From positions 1 through 41,040 of the forward strand of contig JAPKAY010000032.1 in assembly GCA_028825045.1 (NCBI GenBank): a stretch of 41,040 bases of DNA, written 5' to 3'. Position 1 is the stretch's first letter; every line of letters begins with the position of its first letter. The DNA is from Halioglobus sp. Its GTDB lineage: Bacteria; Pseudomonadota; Gammaproteobacteria; Pseudomonadales; Halieaceae. The position numbers and the translations under genes are program-made. Shown here in pieces: positions 33,895 through 40,985 of the stretch. The notes under the pieces were generated by a model. It ran no database searches and was not told the DNA's origin. It saw nothing but the letters and a program-made list of their open reading frames with translations.

Positions 33895-34935
33895 TCAGTT
33901 AGCAACTAGCCTTTCACAGCCGGTACCTTTCAATGCGGCATCCACTGTGCTGCCGCTGTCGGCATCCAAAGCTGTGTATTGTTCGTTAATCCAGCGCAGG
34001 CACTTCGCTTGATACGAGAAAGTCTTCTGGGTCCAGGCTATACCATCAATTTCTGTTTCCCACTCGCTCTCGCCCGCGGCTACTGCTGCAGCATTGCGTA
34101 GCATCGCGGGCACATAAACACGGCCAATTTCCTTAAACAATTCACGCAACGTATCCGGTAGGTCACTCATGTCGTTCCATGCGCCCTCGTCGGCTTCTAG
34201 ACCACTTTGATCCTCCATCAAATCGACCCATTCCACCGTGCGCGGCGAAACCTCATGGGCGATAGCTCGCGGCGTCGGATCAAAGCCCACCAACTGGCTC
34301 AGTTGCCCGTAAACAGCGAAATCCCCCGCACCCGGCCGATTACCCAAAATAAAAGGCTGCTTGGCGAGATGGGCCTCCATTATCGCAAGAAACCGCCGAT
34401 AACTTCGGTCAATAACAGGGGCGGTCTTTTTATTGGAGCCCACAACGTACAGGCGGTCTATCTGACGCTTGGCAAAATCTTCTTTTGCGCGCTGGTGCTC
34501 CTGGGTATCTAGGCAAATATTGTGGCCCAGCGGCAATCGAGTACCGGCATTATCAGCGCTCTCTGCGGGGTGCCAGCGGTAGTGAAACATATACTTTGTA
34601 CACCACTCGTCGCCAAAGTCTTCGATCAGGTAATCCAGAAAGGCTGTGGCCGGGTCGGCTGGCAGTACCGAGCGACCTGTGTAGATGTCTTCGAGATCGC
34701 GGATAATCGGTGTGGAGTCACAACGCGCGCTGTCGCCTCCATCCAGCTGCGGCATCACCAAGACTGGCTGAAGCAACGGTTTGGGCCTGGCCATGCCCAT
34801 GGCGTCGAGTACTGGACCTGGGTCTCCCCAGGTCAAACTGTAGGGAATCCGCCGGTAACGCATAACAGCCAGCATTTTTTTGGTATAGGGGGATCCGGTG
34901 TCACCCAGGATTCGAATACGATCAATATCCTTCAT
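33895..34935 (-). CDS. Glutathione S-transferase family protein, long form (GST-7), paralogue of GST-1
   Basis: This 346-aa protein is a clear paralogue of GST-1 (5990-7036). Both share GSPYTKKM/GSPYTRKM near residue 15, LRYRRIP-like segments (VMRYRRIPYSLTWG), SVLPADPATAFLDYLIEDFG, TKYMFHYRWH, FILGNRPGAGDFAVYGQLSQ and GFDPTPRAIAHEVSPRTV. The thioredoxin-like domain is followed by a helical domain and a C-terminal extension. The frame is open to 35238, but the ATG at 34935 matches the GST-1 start. The gene lies between a DUF1330-like gene and an SDR gene in a minus-strand operon. Keeping two similar copies in separate operons suggests different steps or substrates. Confidence 0.85.
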   Translation of the reverse strand: MKDIDRIRILGDTGSPYTKKMLAVMRYRRIPYSLTWGDPGPVLDAMGMARPKPLLQPVLVMPQLDGGDSARCDSTPIIRDLEDIYTGRSVLPADPATAFLDYLIEDFGDEWCTKYMFHYRWHPAESADNAGTRLPLGHNICLDTQEHQRAKEDFAKRQIDRLYVVGSNKKTAPVIDRSYRRFLAIMEAHLAKQPFILGNRPGAGDFAVYGQLSQLVGFDPTPRAIAHEVSPRTVEWVDLMEDQSGLEADEGAWNDMSDLPDTLRELFKEIGRVYVPAMLRNAAAVAAGESEWETEIDGIAWTQKTFSYQAKCLRWINEQYTALDADSGSTVDAALKGTGCERLVAN

Positions 34936-35035
34936 AAACTGGTTCTCTTTCGAACGGGGTTGGTTTTCGACACTTGCGCGGTCACGTGCGCTATCCCCGC
35001 GGTACTCACATGGCGCACACCCCCGGCAGTCGGCC

Positions 35036-35908
35036 TCAGGGGTTTTGTACTGCCAGCTTGAATGGATCATACGGTTTAACCCAATACCCCGCGGAACGCT
35101 CCGCGTCCATCGCCTTGTCCCGAAAGGGAACGCCAGCAAGTCGAGCGCGCGCGGTAAATACGACCTCGAAGGCATCGACTGAAGGGTAGTGGCCAAACCC
35201 GTATTTGTCGTGCTGGCGCTGCTCTGGCCCCAGCACAACCTTTTCTACATCGCCCACAGCGGCAATTTCTGCCCCCATTCTGCCAAGAACCTGCATCGCT
35301 GTTTCGCTGTATTGCTTTTCGAGTACCTCTGCGGCTTCTCCACCTGCAGTGTCATCCAAATTTTTCTTCAGGGCCATAAAGTTAAGCAAGACTATTTCGC
35401 CACGGTAAGTACCGGCAAAAATTTCTTTCCAACGATCTGCATAATAGGGGTTGTCGGGAATGGCTTCTTCGATCGTAGCCCTATCGTCAATGTTGACGCT
35501 CTCGTTTTCTCGATTCCGCCGCAGCATCCAATTGGCGAACATACCCTGCTCATACCCAGGAACAAATAGCGAAAGATGGTATCGAGACAAGCCCTGATGC
35601 GCGTCGATGCGCTTCAGGAAATCCTGATAGCGATCATCGCTGGAGAAGCTTACGAGCACCACTTCATCCCATCCTCCCATATCTACGCCAGCTATTTGCA
35701 CCGGATCATAACCGGCAAATTCGATGTTGCCGTCTTCGAAAAGCGGGTTCTGCGGCGCCGGAATCCAATCCGCCCCTTCGGCGTAGTCCAGAAACAGGCC
35801 TGCCGTACGTGCGGGCAGCAGGCTGCTGCGGACCAGATAAGCCAGGGCCAGCAAGATCAATAATCCTAGAAGCAGGCGAATTACCCAGGTTTTTAGCTTC
35901 GCTCTCAT
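35036..35908 (-). CDS. Membrane-anchored DUF1330-like protein
   Basis: This 290-aa protein has an N-terminal anchor (WVIRLLLGLLILLALAYLV, about 8-26) and a soluble part with strand patterns of the dimeric alpha-beta barrel fold. Examples are EVVLVSFSSDDRYQDFLKRI and EIVLLNFMALKKNL followed later by DAFEVVFTARARLAG. It appears to contain two such half-domains. No catalytic residue can be named. The ATG directly follows the TAA of the APH gene (TAAATG), with GGAG inside the end of that gene, so expression is coupled. The soluble part would be exported to the periplasmic side of the inner membrane. Confidence 0.68.
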   Translation of the reverse strand: MRAKLKTWVIRLLLGLLILLALAYLVRSSLLPARTAGLFLDYAEGADWIPAPQNPLFEDGNIEFAGYDPVQIAGVDMGGWDEVVLVSFSSDDRYQDFLKRIDAHQGLSRYHLSLFVPGYEQGMFANWMLRRNRENESVNIDDRATIEEAIPDNPYYADRWKEIFAGTYRGEIVLLNFMALKKNLDDTAGGEAAEVLEKQYSETAMQVLGRMGAEIAAVGDVEKVVLGPEQRQHDKYGFGHYPSVDAFEVVFTARARLAGVPFRDKAMDAERSAGYWVKPYDPFKLAVQNP

Positions 35909-36958
35909 TTAGCGCTCCATCCTCTCAACAGCCTGTTGCGCCAAACTTAGCGCTGTGTTGATAACCTGTAGCAATCCATCCAGGTCGACGCCTTCCGAGC
36001 TTTTTTGCCCCGCCATATAGCGAGCGTACACGCCGTGGAGAATTACCGCTCTTTTCCAGTAATTGAACCCCCGATAATAATCCAGTTTATCCAGATCGCG
36101 CCCGGTACGTTCAGCATAGCGAGCTGCCAGAGTGCTTCGGGGCGGGAATCCGGGAAGCGAGGTAGACATTTCAGGGTTGGCATCGATATCGTCCTGGTTT
36201 TCCGAAAACATATTCAAGGTGTAACCCAGGTCCGCCAATGGGTCACCGAGACTGGCCAGCTCCCAGTCCACCACGGCCGCAACAGTGGGCTGTGCGTTGA
36301 TCAGGCAATTGTGGAATCCGTAGTCACCGTGCACTACGCGCGCCGTGCCCTGCTCCGGCATATGATCGACAAAGTACTGGTGTAGCTCATGAGCTCGCAC
36401 ATCATCGAACTGCGCAGGCTCTATCGATGCCATCCAGGAGCGATGCCAGGTCTTCAACTGGCGCGCCACATAGCCTTCCTTTTTACCCAACTCGCCCAGA
36501 CCAATTTTATCCGGATCTAATACGTGCAGGTCAGCAAGTGTGTCGATAAGGGAATGTGCCAGCGTGACACGTCGATCCTCCGGCACCCAATCCAACGTTT
36601 GCTGTGCATTATGCAAAGGACGACCTTCGACATGACCCATGACATAGAACCAAGCGCCGGTTACCTCCCTACTCTCGCAAAAGCCGTAGGCTGCGGGTAC
36701 CGGAAAGCCAGTGGCGCCTAGCGACGAAATCAATGCCCACTCCCGGCTCATATCGTGAGCTTTGGGTAACAACTCGCCCTTCGGCGGGCGGCGAATAACT
36801 GCCGACTTACCGGCCTGATCCTTGAGCCGGTAGGTCAGGTTGGAGTGACCACCCTCCAGGCGCTCCCACTCAAAGGGCGGGGTAAGCTCGGGTACATTGT
36901 CCGCAACCCACTGCTCTACCGCCGAAATGTCGTAGCCTTCGGCTATGCGCTCACTCAT
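35909..36958 (-). CDS. APH-fold phosphotransferase (LvaA / ACAD10-11 kinase-domain-like)
   Basis: This 349-aa protein has the aminoglycoside-phosphotransferase/choline-kinase fold. The nucleotide site includes GGHSNLTYRLKDQAG and the AVIRRPP Arg-Arg-Pro strand. The catalytic loop is VHGDYGFHNCL and the metal-binding VVDWELASLGDPLADLGY. In the levulinate pathway, kinase LvaA of this fold phosphorylates 4-hydroxyacyl-CoA, and the kinase domain of ACAD10/11 does likewise before phosphate loss. With an ACAD11-like dehydrogenase on the same island, a 4-hydroxyacyl-CoA kinase is the best guess, not drug resistance. The ATG at 36958 overlaps the stop of a 26-aa frame by 4 bp. It leads the operon behind operator site 10. 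Confidence 0.82.
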   Translation of the reverse strand: MSERIAEGYDISAVEQWVADNVPELTPPFEWERLEGGHSNLTYRLKDQAGKSAVIRRPPKGELLPKAHDMSREWALISSLGATGFPVPAAYGFCESREVTGAWFYVMGHVEGRPLHNAQQTLDWVPEDRRVTLAHSLIDTLADLHVLDPDKIGLGELGKKEGYVARQLKTWHRSWMASIEPAQFDDVRAHELHQYFVDHMPEQGTARVVHGDYGFHNCLINAQPTVAAVVDWELASLGDPLADLGYTLNMFSENQDDIDANPEMSTSLPGFPPRSTLAARYAERTGRDLDKLDYYRGFNYWKRAVILHGVYARYMAGQKSSEGVDLDGLLQVINTALSLAQQAVERMER

Positions 36959-37035
36959 CTTCCGCCCCCTACCAAAGAGCGGCCATGACTGCACGACATC
37001 TCAAAGTTGAACGGGATCAAACTGGAATCTGACAT
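36955..37035 (-). CDS. Possible 26-aa leader peptide coupled to the kinase gene
   Basis: This short frame has an ATG at 37035 with GGAG 6 nt upstream, and its TGA overlaps the kinase ATG (ATGA). The peptide begins MSDSSLIPFNFEM; no family is recognised. The arrangement is that of a translationally coupled small gene, but the peptide may instead be the remnant of a longer upstream gene. The sequence alone cannot tell these apart. Confidence 0.3.
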   Translation of the reverse strand: MSDSSLIPFNFEMSCSHGRSLVGGGR

Positions 37036-37148
37036 GATTATCTCCATTATTAGCCGATCTAAGTGCCACTGAGCGAATCTTCTGACGACCTGGACCATGC
37101 CGTAGCTGCCAGGTCTGTATTCGGGCATTGTTTGAAGGCGCATTGTTT

Positions 37149-37165
37149 TAGCATAGGCTACGCCA
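37149..37165. promoter_or_regulatory. Island operator site 10: TAGCATAGGCTACGCCA
   Basis: TAGCA-N7-CGCCA lies about 190 nt upstream of the APH operon start, on the side of the divergent intergenic region that serves the minus-strand genes. On the minus strand TATGCT within it could be a -10. Confidence 0.62.
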
Positions 37166-37246
37166 TATTAAGCGGAGAATCCAGTGCGCATGATGCAGCC
37201 CCAATAGGTATCTAGCTACGCCAGACCGGAGGCGCCTGAATTATAT

Positions 37247-37263
37247 TGACACTGGTACTGCTA
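37247..37263. promoter_or_regulatory. Island operator site 11 within a TTGACA promoter
   Basis: TGACACTGGTACTGCTA overlaps a TTGACA -35 (37246-37251), with TATGCT (37270-37275) 18 bp downstream as a likely -10. It lies 44 nt before the flavin-oxidoreductase ATG at 37308. A repressor bound here would occlude the -35. Confidence 0.66.
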
Positions 37264-37307
37264 TTTAAGTATGCTTTCATTTTTATTTCACACACTAGGA
37301 GCCGCGC

Positions 37308-38306
37308 ATGAGAACCAGGTTAACCGAATTGTTGAGTATTGAAACCCCTATTATTTGCGGTGGAATGATGCGGGTCGGCACTGCAGACCTCGCGGCGGCG
37401 GTATCGAATGCAGGCGCCCTGGGCGTTATGACGGCCCTTTCCCAACCGACACTCGAGGGCCTCGAAGCCGAAATCGCGCGCTGCGCTTCGTTGACTGATA
37501 AACCATTTGCCGTAAACCTTACCGTCGGCGTTGTAGCCACGAAAATCGATTATGACGATATACTCGACGTAATCATCAACAGCGGTGTCAAGATCCTGGA
37601 AACGGCGGGGCGTAGTCCCGAGCCGTTTATGGATAAGTTAAAGGCGGCGGGTATCAAGGTGATTCACAAATGTGTCACCGTGCGCCACGCGCTTTCCGCC
37701 GAGCGTATTGGCGTAGATGTGGTCAGTATCGACGGTTTCGAGTGTGCCGGCCACCCGGGAGAGCAAGATGTGGGTGGCCTGGTGCTGTTTCCGGCTGCCA
37801 CCCAGGCGCTGAAGATTCCAGTTGTCGCCTCAGGTGGCATCGCCGATGGCCGCGGCCTTGTTGCCGCACTCGCGCTGGGTTGTGAAGGTATCAATATGGG
37901 CTCCCGGTTTCTGGTGACGAAGGAAGCGCCAATTCATGAGGCGATCAAACAAAAGTTTGTGGATATGGATGAAAACCAGACCCGCCTGATTTTCCGGAGC
38001 TATCGCAACACCGCTCGGGTATATCGCAATTCTATCGCAGACCAGGTAGCGGAAATCGAGGCACGGGGAGGCGAGTTTGCCGAGGTACATTCTCTGGTAT
38101 CCGGAGGCAATCAGGACAAGGCATGGCAAACCGGCGACATCGACGCAGGGATGGTAACAGTAGGGATGTGCGGTGGTCTGATTAATGACATTCCCACCTG
38201 CCAGGAGTTGGTACAGACAATAGTGAGCGATGCAGGGCAGATCATCACAGATCGACTGGTTTCTGTTGTTGCAGACACCGAAATTGCGCGGACCACAGCT
38301 GCCTGA
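37308..38306 (+). CDS. Nitronate-monooxygenase-family FMN oxidoreductase
   Basis: This 332-aa protein is a TIM-barrel FMN enzyme of the NMO/2-nitropropane-dioxygenase superfamily. It has a Pro-Ile-Ile-Cys-Gly-Gly-Met substrate loop (14-20) and AVSNAGALGVM (31-41). The catalytic-loop GFECAGHPG carries His149, and the phosphate-binding segments are VVASGGIADGRG and INMGSRFLVT. The family includes nitronate monooxygenases, FabK-type enoyl reductases and NADH:quinone reductases, so the reaction is open. In this context double-bond reduction or oxidation of an activated carbon acid is plausible. AGGAG precedes the ATG. It is transcribed away from the APH operon and toward the TetR gene, 96 nt downstream. 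Confidence 0.88.
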   Translation: MRTRLTELLSIETPIICGGMMRVGTADLAAAVSNAGALGVMTALSQPTLEGLEAEIARCASLTDKPFAVNLTVGVVATKIDYDDILDVIINSGVKILETAGRSPEPFMDKLKAAGIKVIHKCVTVRHALSAERIGVDVVSIDGFECAGHPGEQDVGGLVLFPAATQALKIPVVASGGIADGRGLVAALALGCEGINMGSRFLVTKEAPIHEAIKQKFVDMDENQTRLIFRSYRNTARVYRNSIADQVAEIEARGGEFAEVHSLVSGGNQDKAWQTGDIDAGMVTVGMCGGLINDIPTCQELVQTIVSDAGQIITDRLVSVVADTEIARTTAA

Positions 38307-38349
38307 ATGCTCGGCGCGCAATAGACACTTTGCAAGATCTCTGGAATTT

Positions 38350-38366
38350 TGGCCTAGAGCCTGCCA
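38350..38366. promoter_or_regulatory. Weak candidate operator before the tetR gene
   Basis: TGGCC-N7-TGCCA resembles the degenerate operators 3 and 9 and is followed by TTATAAT. It lies 36 nt before the regulator start. It could provide autoregulation, but the match is weak enough that chance is possible. Confidence 0.35.
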
Positions 38367-38402
38367 TTATAATAATTCGGATACTTAATCAGGGATCACT
38401 CT

Positions 38403-39002
38403 TTGCCTAAATCAGAACAAGCAGTAGAGAAAGACGGCCGTATAGCACGCGGTGAACGCATGAAGCTTGGTATCCTCAAAACAACCATGACGATGGTTAA
38501 AGAAGGCAACCTCATTCCTAGTGCGCAGCAGATAGCAGCGCGGGCCGGCGTCGCTATCCGTTCGGTCTTCCGCCACTTTGATGATATGGAAAACCTGCAT
38601 GTCGCCTTTGATCAAATGCTTCAGGAGGCGATCGAGAAGGAGTATCCGAGGGGAAGCCAGTTGTTTGAGCCTGAGGCTCCCCTGTCAGAGCGCATAAACC
38701 GCCTGATCGAGTTTCGGATCTTCATTTGGGAGTTTACTGAAAACATTGTTCTATCAGCTCACGCTCAGTTTTGGAATTCCAAAGCACTACGCAAGAACTA
38801 TGCGCGCCACCAAAGTAATCTGCGCAGGGAACTGGACGAGTGGCTACCCGAATTGAAAGGATTTGACCGCACCGCGCGTGAATCGGCAAATGCTATCGTC
38901 TCGTTCGAGATGTGGAATCGTCTGCGCCGTCATCAGGGTTTGGGCAAAAAGCAGGCGGCGAAGGTAGTAACGAGCATGCTCAACTCGGTGTTTGACGGTT
39001 AA
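38403..39002 (+). CDS. TetR/AcrR-family transcriptional regulator
   Basis: This 199-aa protein has an N-terminal helix-turn-helix (about 38-62: IPSAQQIAARAGVAIRSVFRHF), the normal TetR recognition region, and an all-helical C-terminal domain that would bind the effector and dimerise. It starts at TTG 38403 with AGGGA upstream; an ATG at 38460 is an alternative but would shorten the N-terminal arm. It is the only DNA-binding regulator in the window apart from VapB. It is thus the natural candidate to bind the TAGCA-N7-TGCTA palindromes and switch the island's genes on when a pathway acyl-CoA or substrate appears (inference). Confidence 0.88.
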   Translation: MPKSEQAVEKDGRIARGERMKLGILKTTMTMVKEGNLIPSAQQIAARAGVAIRSVFRHFDDMENLHVAFDQMLQEAIEKEYPRGSQLFEPEAPLSERINRLIEFRIFIWEFTENIVLSAHAQFWNSKALRKNYARHQSNLRRELDEWLPELKGFDRTARESANAIVSFEMWNRLRRHQGLGKKQAAKVVTSMLNSVFDG

Positions 39003-39127
39003 GCCCGTCCAGGCACGGTGCCGCAACATATTTCCCATAGCCGCTCGACCAATGGTATTTGGATCGAGTTTTTCGCGGGTAAATACTGCATTACTTTAAT
39101 TCTTTAAAAATATTTTGCACATAAGCT

Positions 39128-39274
39128 ATGCTTAACATTCTAAAAGCTGCCCTAGGCTTAATGGGGCTTCTACTAGTGATTATGTGTGGGCGCTGGATTT
39201 TCAGCATTGAAAAAATGATGACGGATACCGGAATTTTGAGGCTGGGAGGAATTCCCTCGCGAGCAAATTCTTGA
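39128..39274 (+). pseudogene. Truncated small membrane protein, DUF4345-like N-terminus
   Basis: This 48-codon frame starts with a hydrophobic helix (LGLMGLLLVIMCGRWIFSIE), like the N-terminus of DUF4345-type small membrane proteins, where a Leu/Gly-Arg-Trp-hydrophobic-Phe segment ends the first helix. It stops abruptly at GGIPSRANS, while relatives have several more helices. The 366-bp stretch 39003-39368 holds nothing else I can identify. The fragment may mark the edge of a segment joined to the GST at 39369. Confidence 0.4.
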
Positions 39275-39368
39275 ATAAATCGTATCGCAAGCCCGGCAAC
39301 ATGCTCTCGTAGGGCGCAGACCCGGAATTCACCCGCTGTCAGTCGATCTGAACAATTCGGAGACATCA

Positions 39369-40037
39369 ATGAACCAGAACACGCAAAAGCCACTCGTGTA
39401 CGGCGGCACTGTCTCGCCCTATGTCCGCAAGGTCCGGGTGGCACTCGCCTACAAGGGCGTAGAGTTCGAAGACGTGGAGCAAACGCCGTTCGGCGCTCCG
39501 TCGGAATTTCGGGAGCTCAGCCCCCTGTCGAAGATACCTGTCTGGAAGGAAGGCGACTTTGTACTACCCGACTCTTCGGTGATCTTGAGCTACATCGAGC
39601 AGCGCTACCCGGAGCCACCCCTGCTGCCTGCCGACCCGCAGCCGCGTGCAAGAGCGCTGTGGTTCCAGGAGTACGGAGGCTCGAGGCTCAACGATGTGAC
39701 GGCCGGCGTCTTTTTCGAGCGCGTTGTGAAGCCCAAGGTCCTGAATCTCGATACAGACACCAAACGCGTCGACCGCATACTCGAAAAGGGCCTACCCTGG
39801 GCACTCGACTACCTGACCAAATGCCTTGGAGACGACGAATACATGGTAGGCGGAATGTTCTCACTCGCGGACATCGCACTGACCACCAGCTTCGTCAACC
39901 TGAACCTCGCAGGCGTGAACGTCGACGCGACATGCTGGCCCGCATATGCAGCCTACTTAGAGCGCATCTATGCGTTGCCGTTCTATGCGCCGATCGTGGC
40001 CGACGTTCCTACATGGACGAAATACCAGCAGGACTGA
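39369..40037 (+). CDS. Glutathione S-transferase, canonical length (GST-8)
   Basis: This 222-aa protein is a standard-size GST. The thioredoxin-like N-terminal domain has GGTVSPYVRKVRVALAYKGV, SKIPVWKEGDFVLPDSSVIL (cis-Pro and Asp-Ser glutathione contact) and YIEQRYPEPPLLP. The helical domain has EYMVGGMFSLADIALTTSF with the N-capping Ser and Asp. SPYVRK places a Ser in the active-site region. GGAGA precedes the ATG. Unlike the other seven, it has no extension and no operator palindrome in front, and its sequence looks richer in GC than its neighbours. It may have joined the island separately. The reaction is unknown; maleylacetoacetate-isomerase-like or dehalogenase-like roles are possible. 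Confidence 0.9.
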   Translation: MNQNTQKPLVYGGTVSPYVRKVRVALAYKGVEFEDVEQTPFGAPSEFRELSPLSKIPVWKEGDFVLPDSSVILSYIEQRYPEPPLLPADPQPRARALWFQEYGGSRLNDVTAGVFFERVVKPKVLNLDTDTKRVDRILEKGLPWALDYLTKCLGDDEYMVGGMFSLADIALTTSFVNLNLAGVNVDATCWPAYAAYLERIYALPFYAPIVADVPTWTKYQQD

Positions 40038-40078
40038 GTCGCGTCGTCTCGCGTTAGGAGATCGCGATGACGCGGTCG

Positions 40079-40486
40079 CTAGGAGACTTTAGTTTCAATA
40101 TTGAGCTGCCCTTCCAGACCGGCGATTCGGTGTATCGCGCTTTCCTCGTAGGCAGGATCACTCGTCATTTTCATCATTGCTTTCATTTTGGGGTACCTGA
40201 CGATAGCGATCATGTCCCAAAGATCTTCAACCTCTCCCACCATCAAACCGCTCACTTGACCCTCGAAGAGAATTTCCCCACCCACTTTTTCAATATGCCC
40301 CTTAACCTCAGCACTATAGATCGCGTAGGCTTGCCGGCCTGTCATGTCTGTTTCACGACCATCTTCATATTCTGCTTTATCTCTGAACTTAAGCAGGTTC
40401 ACCATATGAATTGGTGTATCTTTCTCTCCTTCCATAATAACCTTGATTTGCGCTTTACTCGGGGTCAGCTTGTTTTCTACGTTCAT
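40079..40486 (-). CDS. DUF1330-family protein
   Basis: This 135-aa soluble protein has the DUF1330 dimeric alpha-beta-barrel look: PIHMVNLLKFRDKAEY, AYAIYSAEVKGHIEKVGGEI, and DMIAIVRYPKMKAMMKMTSD before the last helix. Some members of this fold bind or oxidise small aromatic or lipid molecules, but no activity is established for this one. The ATG at 40486 has GAGG 6 nt upstream and is preferred over one at 40501. It is the third protein of this type on the island and the only one without a membrane anchor. A near-perfect operator palindrome lies about 50 nt upstream. Confidence 0.85.
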   Translation of the reverse strand: MNVENKLTPSKAQIKVIMEGEKDTPIHMVNLLKFRDKAEYEDGRETDMTGRQAYAIYSAEVKGHIEKVGGEILFEGQVSGLMVGEVEDLWDMIAIVRYPKMKAMMKMTSDPAYEESAIHRIAGLEGQLNIETKVS

Positions 40487-40534
40487 GGGAATCCTCATCA
40501 ATACTAGTGAATAAGTATAGTCGCAACATTATTC

Positions 40535-40551
40535 TAGCATATATTATGCTA
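40535..40551. promoter_or_regulatory. Island operator site 12: TAGCATATATTATGCTA
   Basis: The half-sites are perfect, embedded in a 31-bp palindrome (40528-40558) that matches in 14 of 15 pairs. It lies 49 nt upstream of the DUF1330 gene start. This is the best example of the island-wide motif. Confidence 0.8.
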
Positions 40552-40753
40552 GAATAATGTGATACCCTCGCCCGGCTGCATCAATTGTAGATGATAAGAT
40601 GTTCACCATGGCCGAGAAAAACGCCCAGCCTTGTGCGTTCTATCGCGGGAAAAGGTTGTAGATCTCTGGACGTCCACCAGCGGTGACGACGCATTCTCCG
40701 CGGGTTCACTCGTCAACTTCTTCAGTAGCGTGATTCTAATGAGGGGCGGGAGA
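40552..40753. other. Intergenic stretch without recognisable genes
   Basis: Between the DUF1330 operator and the right-hand double TGGTCCC box I see no supported gene, RNA or repeat. It is probably junction sequence left after loss of most of the integrase gene. Confidence 0.4.
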
Positions 40754-40754
40754 A

Positions 40755-40773
40755 TGGTCCTATGGTGGTCCCA
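40755..40773. repeat. Double TGGTCCC box, right end
   Basis: TGGTCCTATGGTGGTCCCA differs by one base from the left-end boxes at 156-174 and 932-950, and shares the following AAATT with the first. This supports a common recombination-site origin for both ends. Confidence 0.65.
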
Positions 40774-40919
40774 AATTACCTCAGGCCAACTCACTTTAAG
40801 CCAGGTGGGTTACACGAGTACAAGAATGATCGACGAGCACTATGGAAAATGGATAACAGAAGATGCACCGGGGATGGCGCAATTTGTCTCTGAACGTTTA
40901 TCGATGATTTCGGGCGATT

Positions 40920-40938
40920 TGGTCCCACCACGGTCCCA
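40920..40938. repeat. Degenerate double GGTCCC box next to the tRNA
   Basis: TGGTCCCACCACGGTCCCA keeps two GGTCCCA units with the same 12-bp period as the other boxes. It lies inside the integrase remnant frame, 48 bp from the tRNA 3' end. Confidence 0.5.
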
Positions 40939-40985
40939 AAACGCTATAGAGAGTGAGATAAAATCAATAAAATCAGATAGTTATT

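Noticed and set aside
35909..36958. Aminoglycoside resistance gene
   Set aside because: The fold is that of an aminoglycoside phosphotransferase, but sequence phrasing and context match acyl-CoA-pathway kinases.
39117..39133. Possible further operator around GCACATAAGCTATGCTT
   Set aside because: Only the right half resembles the half-site; the left half does not match, so it was not counted.
40603..40794. 63-aa minus-strand frame near the right end
   Set aside because: No ribosome-binding site or motif, and it overlaps the right-hand box and integrase remnant.
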